NCBI GenBank assembly: GCA_022678445.1
Contig: JALBWU010000010.1
Span: forward strand, 1 to 64,000
Length of the DNA stretch: 64,000 nt
Direction of reading: 5' to 3'
DNA from: Candidatus Aramenus sp. CH1
GTDB lineage: Archaea > Thermoproteota > Thermoprotei_A > Sulfolobales > Sulfolobaceae
Each line of letters begins with the position of its first letter. Position 1 is the stretch's first letter. Below, piece after piece: positions 7,808-16,473 of the stretch. Both the position numbers and the translations under genes were made by a program. The notes below the pieces were generated by a model. It was not told where the DNA came from, did no database searches, and worked only from the letters and a program-made list of their open reading frames with translations.

Positions 7808-7868
7808 CATAATGGATGATGAGCTTTCAGGCTAGTGAGAAGTGATCAGAGGTGCAAACTCTGAAAAT
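7808..7868 (+). ncRNA. C/D box guide sRNA (candidate)
   Basis: The full archaeal C/D architecture is present: C box ATGATGA (7816-7822), 9-nt guide, D' box CTAG (7832-7835, variant), 6-nt spacer, C' box GTGATCA (7842-7848, variant), 12-nt guide GAGGTGCAAACT (7849-7860), and D box CTGA (7861-7864). A TATA box sits about 30 nt upstream. Such RNAs bind L7Ae, Nop5 and fibrillarin and direct 2'-O-methylation of rRNA or tRNA, the target base pairing with the fifth guide nucleotide before D or D'. The D guide resembles the complement of the conserved 23S motif GUUUGGCACCUC with one nucleotide missing; that is from memory and uncertain. It extends a few bases past the stop of the convergent regulator gene (7868). 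Confidence 0.65.
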
Positions 7869-8209
7869 CACCAGTCGAAGGGGCAACTGTTTCCGTCCTT
7901 AAGCGTCTTTTTCCTCGCCAAGCTGCAAAGGGGACAGAGGTTTATTACCTCGTCCTCTTTGACTATCTTCTCGGCCGTAATCCTCACGGCCTCAACGAAC
8001 TCCTCGTCCTGTTGAAGTTTAAATATCAAGTCCGAGTTTCCCCTCTTCCCTTTTATGTAATAGTTTACCTCTGCAGTGGTTATACCCAGGAAGGAGGCTA
8101 TTTGTGTCTGTGGCACTTTCCTCCTATAGAGCTCTATAACTATCATTGCCTTTATCGCTGGGATTACACTTCTACTTACCACTTCACAAGGTGCAATAAC
8201 TTTCTTCAA
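7868..8209 (-). CDS. HTH transcriptional regulator with C-terminal Cys cluster (COG2522-like)
   Basis: A 113-residue protein. Residues about 33-53 (PQTQIASFLGITTAEVNYYI) form a helix-turn-helix. The C-terminus has Cys92, Cys95 and Cys109 (LCPLC...SCPFDW), and there is a Cys at position 8, so a metal or Fe-S site is possible. The layout resembles the archaeal COG2522 predicted regulators. It is transcribed alone; the downstream neighbour on the same strand is gad, separated by the sRNA region. Its ligand and target genes are unknown; regulation of gad would be pure guesswork. Confidence 0.75.
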   Translation of the reverse strand: MKKVIAPCEVVSRSVIPAIKAMIVIELYRRKVPQTQIASFLGITTAEVNYYIKGKRGNSDLIFKLQQDEEFVEAVRITAEKIVKEDEVINLCPLCSLARKKTLKDGNSCPFDW

Positions 8210-8270
8210 GGTTAAAATTACTTAGCATTAACAGTATTAAAGATTATTTTAGATAAAACTAAAACTTTAG

Positions 8271-8711
8271 TTATACCAACAGTTTTAAACCAAATACCTC
8301 ATCCTCGCTAAACTTAAGATAAAAACCCAATCTTTTCCCTATTTTGATCATGGGTATGTTGTCCGGGAGCGTGTAGAACTTTACTTTCTCCATTTTTAGC
8401 CTCTTTGCTTCCTTTATTATGCTCTCTACTAGTTTGGTCCCTATCCCATTTCGTCTATACGCTGGGGATACCACCAGCGAAAACTCTCCGTCGTCGTAAA
8501 GGGATATCTCCCCCACCACTTCACCGTCTAGCCTTGCAATGAGCATGACTAGGGCCCTCTTGATTATTAACTCCTTTACCTCCTCTTTCGAGACCTTCCT
8601 AAACGAGAAAAACCTCATGTAGAGGTCGTCTGGACTGAGGGAGTTATAGAGCTTGTATACCTCCTCCACGTCGTCTGGAGTAGCTTTGGATATTCTTAAC
8701 TTGGAGATCAC
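8271..8711 (-). CDS. GNAT-family N-acetyltransferase
   Basis: A 146-residue single-domain GNAT protein. The acetyl-CoA motif A is YRRNGIGTKLVESIIKEAK (R/Q-x-x-G-x-G near residue 86), and the C-terminal motif B reads GKRLGFYLKF. It begins with the ATGA overlap at the 3' end of pyruvate kinase (8708-8711), so the two are probably in one transcript. The substrate, protein or small molecule, cannot be read from the sequence. Confidence 0.85.
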   Translation of the reverse strand: MISKLRISKATPDDVEEVYKLYNSLSPDDLYMRFFSFRKVSKEEVKELIIKRALVMLIARLDGEVVGEISLYDDGEFSLVVSPAYRRNGIGTKLVESIIKEAKRLKMEKVKFYTLPDNIPMIKIGKRLGFYLKFSEDEVFGLKLLV

Positions 8712-10054
8712 TTTTGCTTCCCTATGACGTGAAGCTTTATGAAGTTAGTCCTTCCCTCCTCTAACTTGGGGTCTCCGCCAACCACTACTATTTCATCACC
8801 CTCGTTTACGTAGTCCCTAGAGCACTCCTCCGCAAGCTGGGTTACTTCGTCTAGGCCCTTTGCCTCCCTTACGTGTACTGGAAGGACGCCCCAACAGAGC
8901 CTCAAGCGCCTTACAAGCTTCTGGTTAGGGCAAAGCCCAAGGATCACGCTCTTTGGCCTCAGTCTTGATATCCTTATCACGGATATTCCGCTCCTGCTGT
9001 GGACTGCAATAACTTTAGCCTTGGATAGCTCTGCCACGTTAATAGCTGCAAAGGCAATAGCGTCGTCGCTACTACTCAAGGGCGACGGCCTAGTGACCTT
9101 GACCCTTTTCTCCACTGAGACAATAATGTCGTGGAGGTACTTCACCGCCTCCAATGGGTAGTTACCTATGGCCGTCTCGTCGCTCAGCATTATGGAGTCT
9201 ACTCCTTGATAGACGGAGTTAGACACGTCTATTACCTCAGCCCTAGTAGGGATTGGATTGGTAACCATCGACTCCAGTACTTGTGTTGCCAGTATTACCG
9301 GCTTTCCGTAGAGTTTGGACGTCCTCACTATCTTCCTCTGGATAAAGGGCAAGTTCTCCAGCCCTATTTCTACACCTAGGTCCCCTCTTGCCACCATTAT
9401 TCCGTCACTGGCCTTTACTATCTCCCTCAAGTCTGCAAGGGCGTTTTTCTTCTCTATTTTCGCAATTATCCAAGTGTCTCCTCCAGCTAAGTCCCTGGCC
9501 TTCTGTACATCTGCGTGGCTTATCACAAAGGAAAGGCCAACGTAGTCGGCACCCAGGTTCAACGCCTCCTTCAGCAGTTCTAGGTCCCTACTGGTAATTC
9601 CCTCTGACAGTGAGATGTCTGGGACATTTATGCCCTTCTTCGAAGTTATTATACCACCTTCTAGAACTACTCCCTCAACCTTGTCCCTCTCTACCGAGGT
9701 CACCTTCACCTTGACGTTTCCGTCAGCTATGAGAACGAGGGTACCCGGCTTGACCCCCCGGTAAAACAGTGGATCCTCTACCGGTATACCTTTATTCTGC
9801 GAAAAAGTTACCTTCTCTCCGGGCTTTACCTCAATCCTTCCCTCAATCTGGCCTACCCGGATCTTTGGACCAGGGAGGTCAACCAAAATAGAGGAGTCCT
9901 TTGCGTAGTCGTGGATTAGGTCAAAGTACTTCCTGCGGCTCTCCTCGTCTCCGTGGGCGAAATTTATCCTAAAAACGTTAACGTATTTGGAGAGCTCCTT
10001 TACTTTTCCCTCGCTAGAGGGCCCAAGGGTTGCGACAATTTTCGTCTTCCGCAT
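8708..10054 (-). CDS. pyk: Pyruvate kinase
   Basis: A 448-residue pyruvate kinase with FRINFAHGD near the N-terminus (substrate-binding Arg and Asn), DLPGPKIRVG, the signature IAKIEKKNAL with the catalytic Lys, GIMVARGDLGVE with metal-binding Glu/Asp, and a B domain at about 70-150. It makes ATP and pyruvate from PEP, the last step of glycolysis and the Entner-Doudoroff branches. The ATG directly follows the TAA of the upstream 168-codon gene, and a GNAT gene overlaps its end, so the three form a likely operon. The C-terminal domain is complete. Confidence 0.96.
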   Translation of the reverse strand: MRKTKIVATLGPSSEGKVKELSKYVNVFRINFAHGDEESRRKYFDLIHDYAKDSSILVDLPGPKIRVGQIEGRIEVKPGEKVTFSQNKGIPVEDPLFYRGVKPGTLVLIADGNVKVKVTSVERDKVEGVVLEGGIITSKKGINVPDISLSEGITSRDLELLKEALNLGADYVGLSFVISHADVQKARDLAGGDTWIIAKIEKKNALADLREIVKASDGIMVARGDLGVEIGLENLPFIQRKIVRTSKLYGKPVILATQVLESMVTNPIPTRAEVIDVSNSVYQGVDSIMLSDETAIGNYPLEAVKYLHDIIVSVEKRVKVTRPSPLSSSDDAIAFAAINVAELSKAKVIAVHSRSGISVIRISRLRPKSVILGLCPNQKLVRRLRLCWGVLPVHVREAKGLDEVTQLAEECSRDYVNEGDEIVVVGGDPKLEEGRTNFIKLHVIGKQK

Positions 10055-10552
10055 TTAAGAATATGTGGAAACTTGATTTATATTTTCACAAGCCTCCCTC
10101 TCTCCCTGCTCGCACGCCTTCTTCATTAGCTCCTTTGCCTTCTTCTCCTCGAACCTCGCGTAGACTTGAGACAACTTTAGCAGTATCTTTCCGTAGGTAA
10201 GCTCTGGGAGGAGCTTGTCTAGCTGGTCCTTCTTCCCCCTGGCTATAAGTGCGTTGATGGCTATATCCACGAACTCGCTGTCCTTCTTTGCCGAGTCGTA
10301 GCACTTTATTACCCTCTTTACGTTGCCACATGCGGAAATGTCGAATATCTTACCAATCGAGTCCAGCACGCTTACGACAGCGTTGCAATTGGCAGCGTCT
10401 ATTATGTTGCATATGACCCAGTTCGCCTCCTTTATGTTGCTTGAATTAACGGCCTTTTCTATTACCTCGATACCTTCCTTCACGTGACCGTTTATTATTA
10501 ATTCCTTAGCGTAAGTGAGGCTCTTAAATAACTGCCTAGTTTCGCTCGCCAT
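10055..10552 (-). CDS. Conserved helical protein of unknown function (upstream of pyk)
   Basis: About 165 residues, almost entirely alpha-helical, with repeating Ala/Leu-rich helix pairs (for example LTYAKELIINGHVKEGIEVIEKAV and GKILLKLSQVYARFEEKKAKELMKKA) that look TPR- or Sel1-like. There are four Cys residues between about 45 and 81. No catalytic motif is recognised. The ATG at 10552 is chosen over one three codons upstream because it starts MASETRQLF without a hydrophobic lead. Its stop abuts the pyk start codon, indicating co-expression. A protein-interaction role is the most one can infer. Confidence 0.7.
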   Translation of the reverse strand: MASETRQLFKSLTYAKELIINGHVKEGIEVIEKAVNSSNIKEANWVICNIIDAANCNAVVSVLDSIGKIFDISACGNVKRVIKCYDSAKKDSEFVDIAINALIARGKKDQLDKLLPELTYGKILLKLSQVYARFEEKKAKELMKKACEQGEREACENINQVSTYS

Positions 10553-10596
10553 TAATATCATTATCCACTCCCCAGATTAAATACATTTCATCAAAA

Positions 10597-11688
10597 TTAG
10601 TTTGAACCGCTAAAGTCCACTAGCCTCGATATAAACCCTAAGGAATTTTCCCTTCCTAATACTAGATCTGTTGCCTTTTTACCCATAGCTGGGGCGTAGC
10701 TCCACCCTAACCTGCACGCCCCTGTGGCTACAACAACTTTTCCCCTTTTACCTATGATGGGGAACCCGTCTGGCGAGCAAGGCCTAAATCCCATGTTCAA
10801 GTCGTAGACGTAATCAACGTCGACTATCCTCTTTGCCTTCTCTAGGAACATCTGAGCTCTGGTGGAGTCGTAGGAGAAGTCTGCGTCGAATCCCCCAGTT
10901 ATTTTAACGTGGTCAGAAAGGGGTGATATTGCTACTCCCTCGTCTGCTATGACTACGGCATTCTTAAACCTGGAGGTCCCTTTAACCCTGTAACCATACC
11001 CCTTGAACGCTGTCAAAGGAATCTTGAGGAACTTGGTTGTCCACACGCCAGTTGCCAGCACAACGGAATCGAACTCCTTGAGCTCCTCCAGCGAGTTAAC
11101 TTCCCTTTTTACTACCTTCGCCTTGTTTAGTTCCCTTGTTATCCTCTCTACGAACTTCTCCGTGGAAAGCCTTGAGAGCTCTGGAAAGTAAATTGCCCCC
11201 GCGAAGCCCTCCATTTCGACGACCTCGAACTTTGCGTGGAACGGGCTCCTCTTTTCTTCCTCTATTGCCCTCTCTAGGCTGTTCTTCCCGTAATGGGCCT
11301 CGTAGAGGCCGTCTTCGTAGTAGTCAAAGTCGTTTTTCTCCTCACTTTTGGCCTTGTAGAAGGATAGGGAGAACTTGGCCATTTCCCTTACCGTGTCCCA
11401 CGCCTCTTGTGGCGGTTTCACGTTAAGTTCCCTCAGGAGCGCAAACAGCCAGTCCCTGTTAACGGACTTAATTACCGTGTCCTTCTTGACAACGTAGTTC
11501 AGCATTTTCACTATCATCCCAGTGGTGTTTATCCTGTCAAATCTGTAGGGTTCAATGAGTCCTGCAGCGTGAATCGAGTAACTTCCGAGTTCAGCCTTTT
11601 CGAAGAGCGTCACGTCAACGCCTTCTTGTTGGAGAAAATAGGACGTGAGTAGACCTACAATTCCCCCTCCGACCACTGCAACTTTCAA
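10597..11688 (-). CDS. FAD-dependent oxidoreductase, DAO family (glycine/D-amino-acid oxidase-like)
   Basis: A 363-residue DAO-fold flavoprotein: the N-terminal dinucleotide motif VVGGGIVGLLTSYFLQ, LFEKAELGSYSIHAAG (FAD contact), VVLATGVWT in the middle, and the C-terminal MGFRPCSPDGFPIIGKRGKVVVATG. Members oxidise amine substrates such as glycine, D-amino acids or sarcosine, making H2O2. The start overlaps the stop of the HEAT-like gene by 4 nt, and that gene overlaps a ThiS-like carrier gene. The order carrier, HEAT-like, DAO recalls thiS/thiO of bacterial thiazole synthesis, but no thiazole synthase is present and the substrate is unknown. Confidence 0.85.
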   Translation of the reverse strand: MKVAVVGGGIVGLLTSYFLQQEGVDVTLFEKAELGSYSIHAAGLIEPYRFDRINTTGMIVKMLNYVVKKDTVIKSVNRDWLFALLRELNVKPPQEAWDTVREMAKFSLSFYKAKSEEKNDFDYYEDGLYEAHYGKNSLERAIEEEKRSPFHAKFEVVEMEGFAGAIYFPELSRLSTEKFVERITRELNKAKVVKREVNSLEELKEFDSVVLATGVWTTKFLKIPLTAFKGYGYRVKGTSRFKNAVVIADEGVAISPLSDHVKITGGFDADFSYDSTRAQMFLEKAKRIVDVDYVYDLNMGFRPCSPDGFPIIGKRGKVVVATGACRLGWSYAPAMGKKATDLVLGRENSLGFISRLVDFSGSN

Positions 11689-12335
11689 ACACCTAGCACC
11701 TTCAATATACGTTGTGCCATTTTCTTTATATTACTTTCCTTTGTTAAAAGTTCATTTATATAGTTTAGATTATTTGAAATATCTTCTTTAGTTAGAAATC
11801 CTAGATTTACGAGTACTACTGCCTTCTGCCACGCCTTGATCCTGATGCTGGGTTTTGGGCTCCTCATAAAAGAGATGTACCTCTCCCTGTCACCTTTCTG
11901 GAACACTCCCTCCTTGACGAGGACCGGAAAGACGTTCCAAGCCCTCTTCCTTATAGTGGGATAGTAGCTCTTGAGGAGTTTCCAGAAGTGCTCCCTCTCC
12001 TTTATCAAGTCGTCCTTAGTCACTATTTCCAGGTTGAGCAGGTCATAATAGTGCGACCACGCCTCTATTTTCACCTTGTCAGATTTAGCTGACAACGTCT
12101 TTTTAAGGCCCTCAATGTAAAGCAACTTATACACTGCTAAGTGCTTCCACGCGTCCTCCCTAACGCTCTTCAGCCTGTGCCAGAGGAGGGATCTTAGGTA
12201 CAGCTTGTACCTAGCCAAGTAGGATATGTCGTATTCGGCTATCTTCTCCACTTCTTCCCAAGACCTTTGCCTAACCTTCTCGTCAGGATCTCTCAGCCCA
12301 TCTAATATCTTCCTAATTCTCGACAACTCACCCAC
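11685..12335 (-). CDS. HEAT-like repeat protein with five V-R/K-x-x-(A/S)-W repeats
   Basis: A 216-residue helical repeat protein. Five units share a V/I-R/K-x-x-A/S-W core: KVRQRSW, SVREDAW, KVKIEAW, TIRKRAW and SIRIKAW, spaced about 35-40 residues apart and each followed by a second amphipathic helix. This is the HEAT/PBS-like pattern of an alpha-solenoid scaffold. It overlaps the ThiS-like gene upstream (8 nt) and the DAO gene downstream (4 nt), so it is translationally coupled to both. A scaffold for its neighbours is an inference; no enzymatic motif is seen. Confidence 0.75.
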   Translation of the reverse strand: MGELSRIRKILDGLRDPDEKVRQRSWEEVEKIAEYDISYLARYKLYLRSLLWHRLKSVREDAWKHLAVYKLLYIEGLKKTLSAKSDKVKIEAWSHYYDLLNLEIVTKDDLIKEREHFWKLLKSYYPTIRKRAWNVFPVLVKEGVFQKGDRERYISFMRSPKPSIRIKAWQKAVVLVNLGFLTKEDISNNLNYINELLTKESNIKKMAQRILKVLGV

Positions 12336-12534
12336 CTGAGGCCGTTAATATAATCTTGAGCTCGTCTCCGTTCCTGAGGAAATCGTCCTCCACGATGGGG
12401 ACGTCATTTCTCAGCACAACCACTCCTTGGACGTTGTAACCAAGGCTTTTTACTAGATCCTTCACCCTCGAGTTCTCCGGCAGGTCTACTAGAACTTCCC
12501 TCTTCTCCCTTACCAGTAATACCTTGACCTTCAT
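12328..12534 (-). CDS. Ubiquitin-like sulfur carrier/modifier protein (ThiS/MoaD/SAMP-like)
   Basis: A 68-residue beta-grasp protein: VKVLLVREKREVLVDLPENSRVKDLVKSLG, then VVVLRNDVPIVEDDFLRNGDELKIILTASGG. It ends exactly in Gly-Gly, the form needed for adenylation by an E1-like enzyme and for thiocarboxylation or conjugation to lysines. In archaea such proteins act as sulfur donors (tRNA thiolation, molybdopterin, thiazole) and as protein modifiers. No E1/ThiF is in the window. It is the first gene of a three-gene overlapping set. Confidence 0.85.
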   Translation of the reverse strand: MKVKVLLVREKREVLVDLPENSRVKDLVKSLGYNVQGVVVLRNDVPIVEDDFLRNGDELKIILTASGG

Positions 12535-12576
12535 AAAATTTCACTCTTAAGGCGTTTTAAGCTAAGGTATCGTTCC

Positions 12577-13407
12577 CTAGCTTTTTAATTTACCGCTTAT
12601 TTCCCTTAACCTTTCCACGTCCTTAATAGCCCTCTCTAACGACTGCTCGATTGAGGAGTAAAGGGAGATTCCGTCGCCAAAGGCGCAGTAAGCTGGTTCC
12701 TCTAATCTAAACTTCCCGCATATCCTGGTCTTGCCCACGTGCTTAATGGAGACTGCCAAGAAAGGTTGATAAAGGTAGCCCTTTCCATTATCTAGCTCAA
12801 ACTCCCCCTTGTATCCTCCTCTCAGTACGCTAAATAACGTTATGAACGCGGAGAGGTCGACGAACTCAGAGTATGGCTTTACAGGAAAACTGAGGGAACC
12901 TACGCTTACCTTCTCCCCTGTGACCTTGGCGTCGAGCTCTAGGCAGTTGACGAGGTCCCCGGCCTCGTAACTGAAGACGTTCCAGTCGACGTCGGAGCTG
13001 ACAAGCGAGAACTCGTCCACGACCGTTACCGTATAACCCTTTAGCTTTGACCAGTCGACCTTAGAGAGTTCTAAGTTGTACTCCCTTTCCTCGAGAGAAC
13101 CGTCGAGGAGTGCATGTGTGAGCCTTGAGAGGTTCTCATCTTCTAAGTCCACCTTCAGAATCCTGAACTCTCCGAAACCGAAGCCAAAGTTATACGTCAA
13201 TAAGTACCCGTCAAGGAACGCGTACTTATAGCCCTTTCTCACAGCCTCCGTCAGCTTCCCTAAGGCTTCAACGTTAGTATCTCGAGACTTCCTTACCTCC
13301 ACTCCCTTGGCTTTGATCAACACGTCTATTCCTCTGTCCAAGAGGAAGAAGTCCTTACCAATGTAGAACCTAAACCCGTCTGAAGCTCCGTTACCACAGA
13401 CCTTCAT
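12577..13407 (-). CDS. Uncharacterised protein next to glycogen synthase
   Basis: A 276-residue protein rich in beta-strand patterns (for example LLTYNFGFGFGEFRILKVDL, YKGEFELDNGKGYLYQPFLAV) with a helical C-terminus (SSIEQSLERAIKDVERLREI). No known domain is recognised and no signal peptide is present. It starts 1 nt after the glycogen synthase stop, so it is in the glycogen operon and is likely tied to polyglucan metabolism or its control. That link rests on context alone. Confidence 0.7.
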   Translation of the reverse strand: MKVCGNGASDGFRFYIGKDFFLLDRGIDVLIKAKGVEVRKSRDTNVEALGKLTEAVRKGYKYAFLDGYLLTYNFGFGFGEFRILKVDLEDENLSRLTHALLDGSLEEREYNLELSKVDWSKLKGYTVTVVDEFSLVSSDVDWNVFSYEAGDLVNCLELDAKVTGEKVSVGSLSFPVKPYSEFVDLSAFITLFSVLRGGYKGEFELDNGKGYLYQPFLAVSIKHVGKTRICGKFRLEEPAYCAFGDGISLYSSIEQSLERAIKDVERLREISGKLKS

Positions 13408-13408
13408 T

Positions 13409-15112
13409 TTACATATAAGACATCGCCCTATACTTAGCCATTAATAAGGTTTTTTCGTAGCAGTTTAACGCGTCGTCCGCTACCTTGTCCCACCTAAAGT
13501 GGCTGTCAACTCTTCTAATAGCGTTCTGCCTCACTTTAGACCAGAACTTTGTGTCGTTTACCTTGACCAACCTAACTGCGGTAAGGTAGGCTGGGTCGTT
13601 GTTCTCCTCGGCTAGTGAGAGGTAGAGAGAGTCCTTTATGGCCCTGGCCAGGTAGTCTATACTGCCCTCGTCTACCAAAAAGCCAGTTCCCTCGGTGCTC
13701 CACCTCACGTCCTGGACGCTCTCTGAGAGGCCCCCGACCGAGGTAGCGACAACAGGAGCCCCCACAGACATAGCCTCAACTGCGTTTATGCCAAAGGGCT
13801 CCCACCTAGATGGGACAGCGAAGACGGATGAGGCATAATGGAACAGCTTGTACACGTTGAAGTCCAACCTACCTAAGATCAGCCTTACGTTGTCCCTGAG
13901 CTCTGAGGCCCTGTCTATGAGGTCTTGTAGGAGACCGTAGTCCCCTGCAGGTATCCCAAGGACTACCAACCTCGCGTTGTGTATCTCGTCCACTACCTGC
14001 CTAAAAGCCCTAAGTAGGATGTCAACTCCCTTCTGGTAAACTATCCTCCCGGTGAAGAGGACTAGGGGGCCTTGGCCTAGGCCCTCGTAAGTCCAGTCGT
14101 CGTTTATCCCAATCCTCCTCCTGTTGTTCCACAGCATCGAACCTGTGGAGAAGTCCTCTGGGACTGACTTTAAGCTGGTCAAGTATTTAAAGAGCCTCTC
14201 CCTGGCCTTGTGCCTCTCGCTCTCCCCAAAAAGCGAAATTGCGTAGTTTACAACTTCCTCTACCTTCCAGTCTGTGCCGTTGTAAGTTACACATCCCTTG
14301 TTCTCCATGAAGCTACTAACAAAAGGTAACACCTCCGAGGATAAGTAGTTCTTGCTAACGCTCGCTATAGTGTCCGCCTCGTAACACCCGAACCTCTCTA
14401 TCTTTCCCTCGCACTTGTCCCACAAGTCCCTAGTCTTGTACAAGACGTGCCTGGAGACCATCCAGACGTAGTGGCCGTAGTTTTCGAGACCAGCCCAGTC
14501 CTCAGACGCGTAGTGCCACGGAGCCCCCACCTTATTAAGCAAGTGGACGGTGTACATTACCGGTACTACTATCCTCCTCTCCTCGAAGGAGAGCTTCGCC
14601 TTCACCCCTGGGAGAACCGAGTGCCAATCGTTTATGTGTATGAGGGAAGGCACATCCTCGAAACCGAGGTGAGAAATGTAGGTCTCAATTGCCCTAGTCA
14701 TGAGGGCTGACTTTTCCATGGCGTAGTCGTATACTCCCCAGCTGTCCATGAGTTTCCCGGTCTCGTAGTCCAACCCCTTCACCATTAGCACCTTGACGCC
14801 TTCAATCTCTCCCTTTTCAAAGCCAAGTCTGTAGCCGTAGTAGTTCCCATCCACGCCTCTCCTGGCTCCGTATGATACTAAGGACAGGGGCTGTAGCTTC
14901 AGCCTCTGACGGTAGTACTCGTTCAAGTGCCTCCCATGACTGGGCATAATGACCGTTACGTCTATGCCCCTCTGCACTAGGGCCTTGCTCAAGTTAAAGA
15001 CAGCGTTGCCCAGACCCCCCATAGAGGCTATTCCCTGTAGCTCAAAGGAGAACATCCAGACTTTGTCTACCTTTTCCGGCAACCAGAGGGACTCAATCCT
15101 TTTCATGCCCAA
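13409..15112 (-). CDS. glgA: Glycogen synthase, GT5 family
   Basis: A 567-residue GT-B glycosyltransferase. The N-terminal nucleotide-sugar loop reads SMGGLGNAVFNLSKAL, HINDWHS is in the acceptor region, LFTGRIVYQKGVDILLRAF starts the C-terminal domain, and the E-x7-E motif is EPFGINAVEAM. It extends alpha-1,4-glucan from ADP- or UDP-glucose in the cytoplasm. It overlaps the GH57 gene by 20 nt, so expression is coupled. The sugar-nucleotide preference cannot be read; the nucleotidyltransferase across the divergent promoter is the likely donor supplier. Confidence 0.93.
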   Translation of the reverse strand: MGMKRIESLWLPEKVDKVWMFSFELQGIASMGGLGNAVFNLSKALVQRGIDVTVIMPSHGRHLNEYYRQRLKLQPLSLVSYGARRGVDGNYYGYRLGFEKGEIEGVKVLMVKGLDYETGKLMDSWGVYDYAMEKSALMTRAIETYISHLGFEDVPSLIHINDWHSVLPGVKAKLSFEERRIVVPVMYTVHLLNKVGAPWHYASEDWAGLENYGHYVWMVSRHVLYKTRDLWDKCEGKIERFGCYEADTIASVSKNYLSSEVLPFVSSFMENKGCVTYNGTDWKVEEVVNYAISLFGESERHKARERLFKYLTSLKSVPEDFSTGSMLWNNRRRIGINDDWTYEGLGQGPLVLFTGRIVYQKGVDILLRAFRQVVDEIHNARLVVLGIPAGDYGLLQDLIDRASELRDNVRLILGRLDFNVYKLFHYASSVFAVPSRWEPFGINAVEAMSVGAPVVATSVGGLSESVQDVRWSTEGTGFLVDEGSIDYLARAIKDSLYLSLAEENNDPAYLTAVRLVKVNDTKFWSKVRQNAIRRVDSHFRWDKVADDALNCYEKTLLMAKYRAMSYM

Positions 15113-16439
15113 GCCACTCTTTCAAGTACTTCTCGCTATCCTTTAGGCTCTCGTCCCTTTTAATTATTTCATAGAATTCCTTTACGTTCCAGGCTACGTC
15201 CACCCTTTTGCCGTCCTTAACGAAGAAGAAAGGTTCGTTGTTCACCTTAAGCTCTTTCAGTTCGTCAAAGAGAAACGAGTTTACGGCGTAGAACTCGTTA
15301 AGGAAAGCGTCAACTGGAGAAGAGTACGAACTAAAGTAGGAGTGGACTTCCCCTGGGCCCCCTCCTCCAGTGAACAAGTAGTAGTAGTTGTCGCTGGTCG
15401 TGAAATACCTCCATGCCTTTAGGTAGTTCCCGCCCAGCTCCCTCGATGGCATTTCCGCCCTCCTCACAGCCTCGTCGTAAGCCCACTGCATCAAGTTTCC
15501 TAACCAAGAACTCTCGTCCTTGTTTATGTCCGCCCACGAGGAAGTAGACGTTATGTCGACCTCGTCGTACACGTCGTTGAGCACTTCTCTGGGCATCACC
15601 ATTTTCACCCCCCTCCTGTTGAGTTCCCTGGGCAACCATCTTAGGAAGTCTAGAATACCGCTTTCGGGCCAGTGGTGTTCTCCAAAGGTCTCGTAGTCGA
15701 CAAAGACTGTAACCACTTCCCCTAGAGAGTCCCTCACCCACGTAGCAAACTTCTCAGCAGTTAAAGGGTATTGGTCCCAGTTCCTGCTAGAGAACCTAAA
15801 GGCTATGTCGTCGCTCAGCCTGAAGTTCCTGAACAAAAGGGATATCTTACCGCCCTTTAGCCTGTACACGAAGTTTGGGCTCCTGCCGTTTAAGGTAGTC
15901 TCCTTTCCCTCGAGCACGTATCCCTTGAACCCCATCCTTTCCGCCTCTTGCACTATGTCCTTCCTCGTCAATAGCTCTGTGTTCTCAAAGACTACAGGTT
16001 CCTGTTTAAAGTATTCCCTTATCAAGGAAGTGTGAGCCTTGACCTGCTCCTTCCACTCGTATTTGTCCTTCCAAAGCGACGTGACTGAATGATAGTAGGT
16101 CTGGGCAAGGAATTCCACCTTTTTGGTGGACGCCAGGAGCTGTAACAGTTCAATTACCTCTTTTCCCCACCTCTCCGCTTGTTCGATAAAAGTCCCAGAA
16201 ATCGAGAAGAAGAACTTTACGTCCTTACCCTCGTTCTCCCCGTTCTCTATTTCCTCGAGGATGATGTTGGTAGCAGGTATATAGCACTTTTTCTTGACCC
16301 TCTCGAAGATCTCCCTGTTTAGCTTGCTGTCAAAGTACTTTTCCGTGGGGTCTCCGGTGAATCTGGGGTTCCAAAAGGCGTCCTTCCTCACCCTGAAGGG
16401 CTGGTGTACTTCAAATCCAAGGGCAATTCTCTGTGTCAT
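15093..16439 (-). CDS. GH57 glycoside hydrolase (alpha-amylase / glucanotransferase type)
   Basis: A 448-residue GH57 protein: GFEVHQPFR near the N-terminus (conserved family start with the active-site His), VFENTELLTR with the Glu nucleophile, and VTVFVDYETFGEHHWPESGILDFLRWLP with the catalytic Asp. Family members are alpha-amylases, 4-alpha-glucanotransferases or branching enzymes; the size and operon fit a cytoplasmic glucan-modifying role, with no signal peptide. It is the first gene of the leftward glycogen operon and has a TATA box about 26 nt before its ATG. Confidence 0.88.
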   Translation of the reverse strand: MTQRIALGFEVHQPFRVRKDAFWNPRFTGDPTEKYFDSKLNREIFERVKKKCYIPATNIILEEIENGENEGKDVKFFFSISGTFIEQAERWGKEVIELLQLLASTKKVEFLAQTYYHSVTSLWKDKYEWKEQVKAHTSLIREYFKQEPVVFENTELLTRKDIVQEAERMGFKGYVLEGKETTLNGRSPNFVYRLKGGKISLLFRNFRLSDDIAFRFSSRNWDQYPLTAEKFATWVRDSLGEVVTVFVDYETFGEHHWPESGILDFLRWLPRELNRRGVKMVMPREVLNDVYDEVDITSTSSWADINKDESSWLGNLMQWAYDEAVRRAEMPSRELGGNYLKAWRYFTTSDNYYYLFTGGGGPGEVHSYFSSYSSPVDAFLNEFYAVNSFLFDELKELKVNNEPFFFVKDGKRVDVAWNVKEFYEIIKRDESLKDSEKYLKEWLGHEKD

Positions 16440-16473
16440 AAACTCTTATATGATTAATTATAAATAAAATTAC
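16440..16473. promoter_or_regulatory. Bidirectional promoter of the glycogen region
   Basis: Only 34 nt separate two divergent ATGs. CTTATATG (16444-16451) is about 26 nt before the rightward ATG, and minus-strand ATTTATAATT (16459-16468) is about 26 nt before the leftward ATG, so both transcripts are probably leaderless and the two promoters overlap. Confidence 0.6.
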
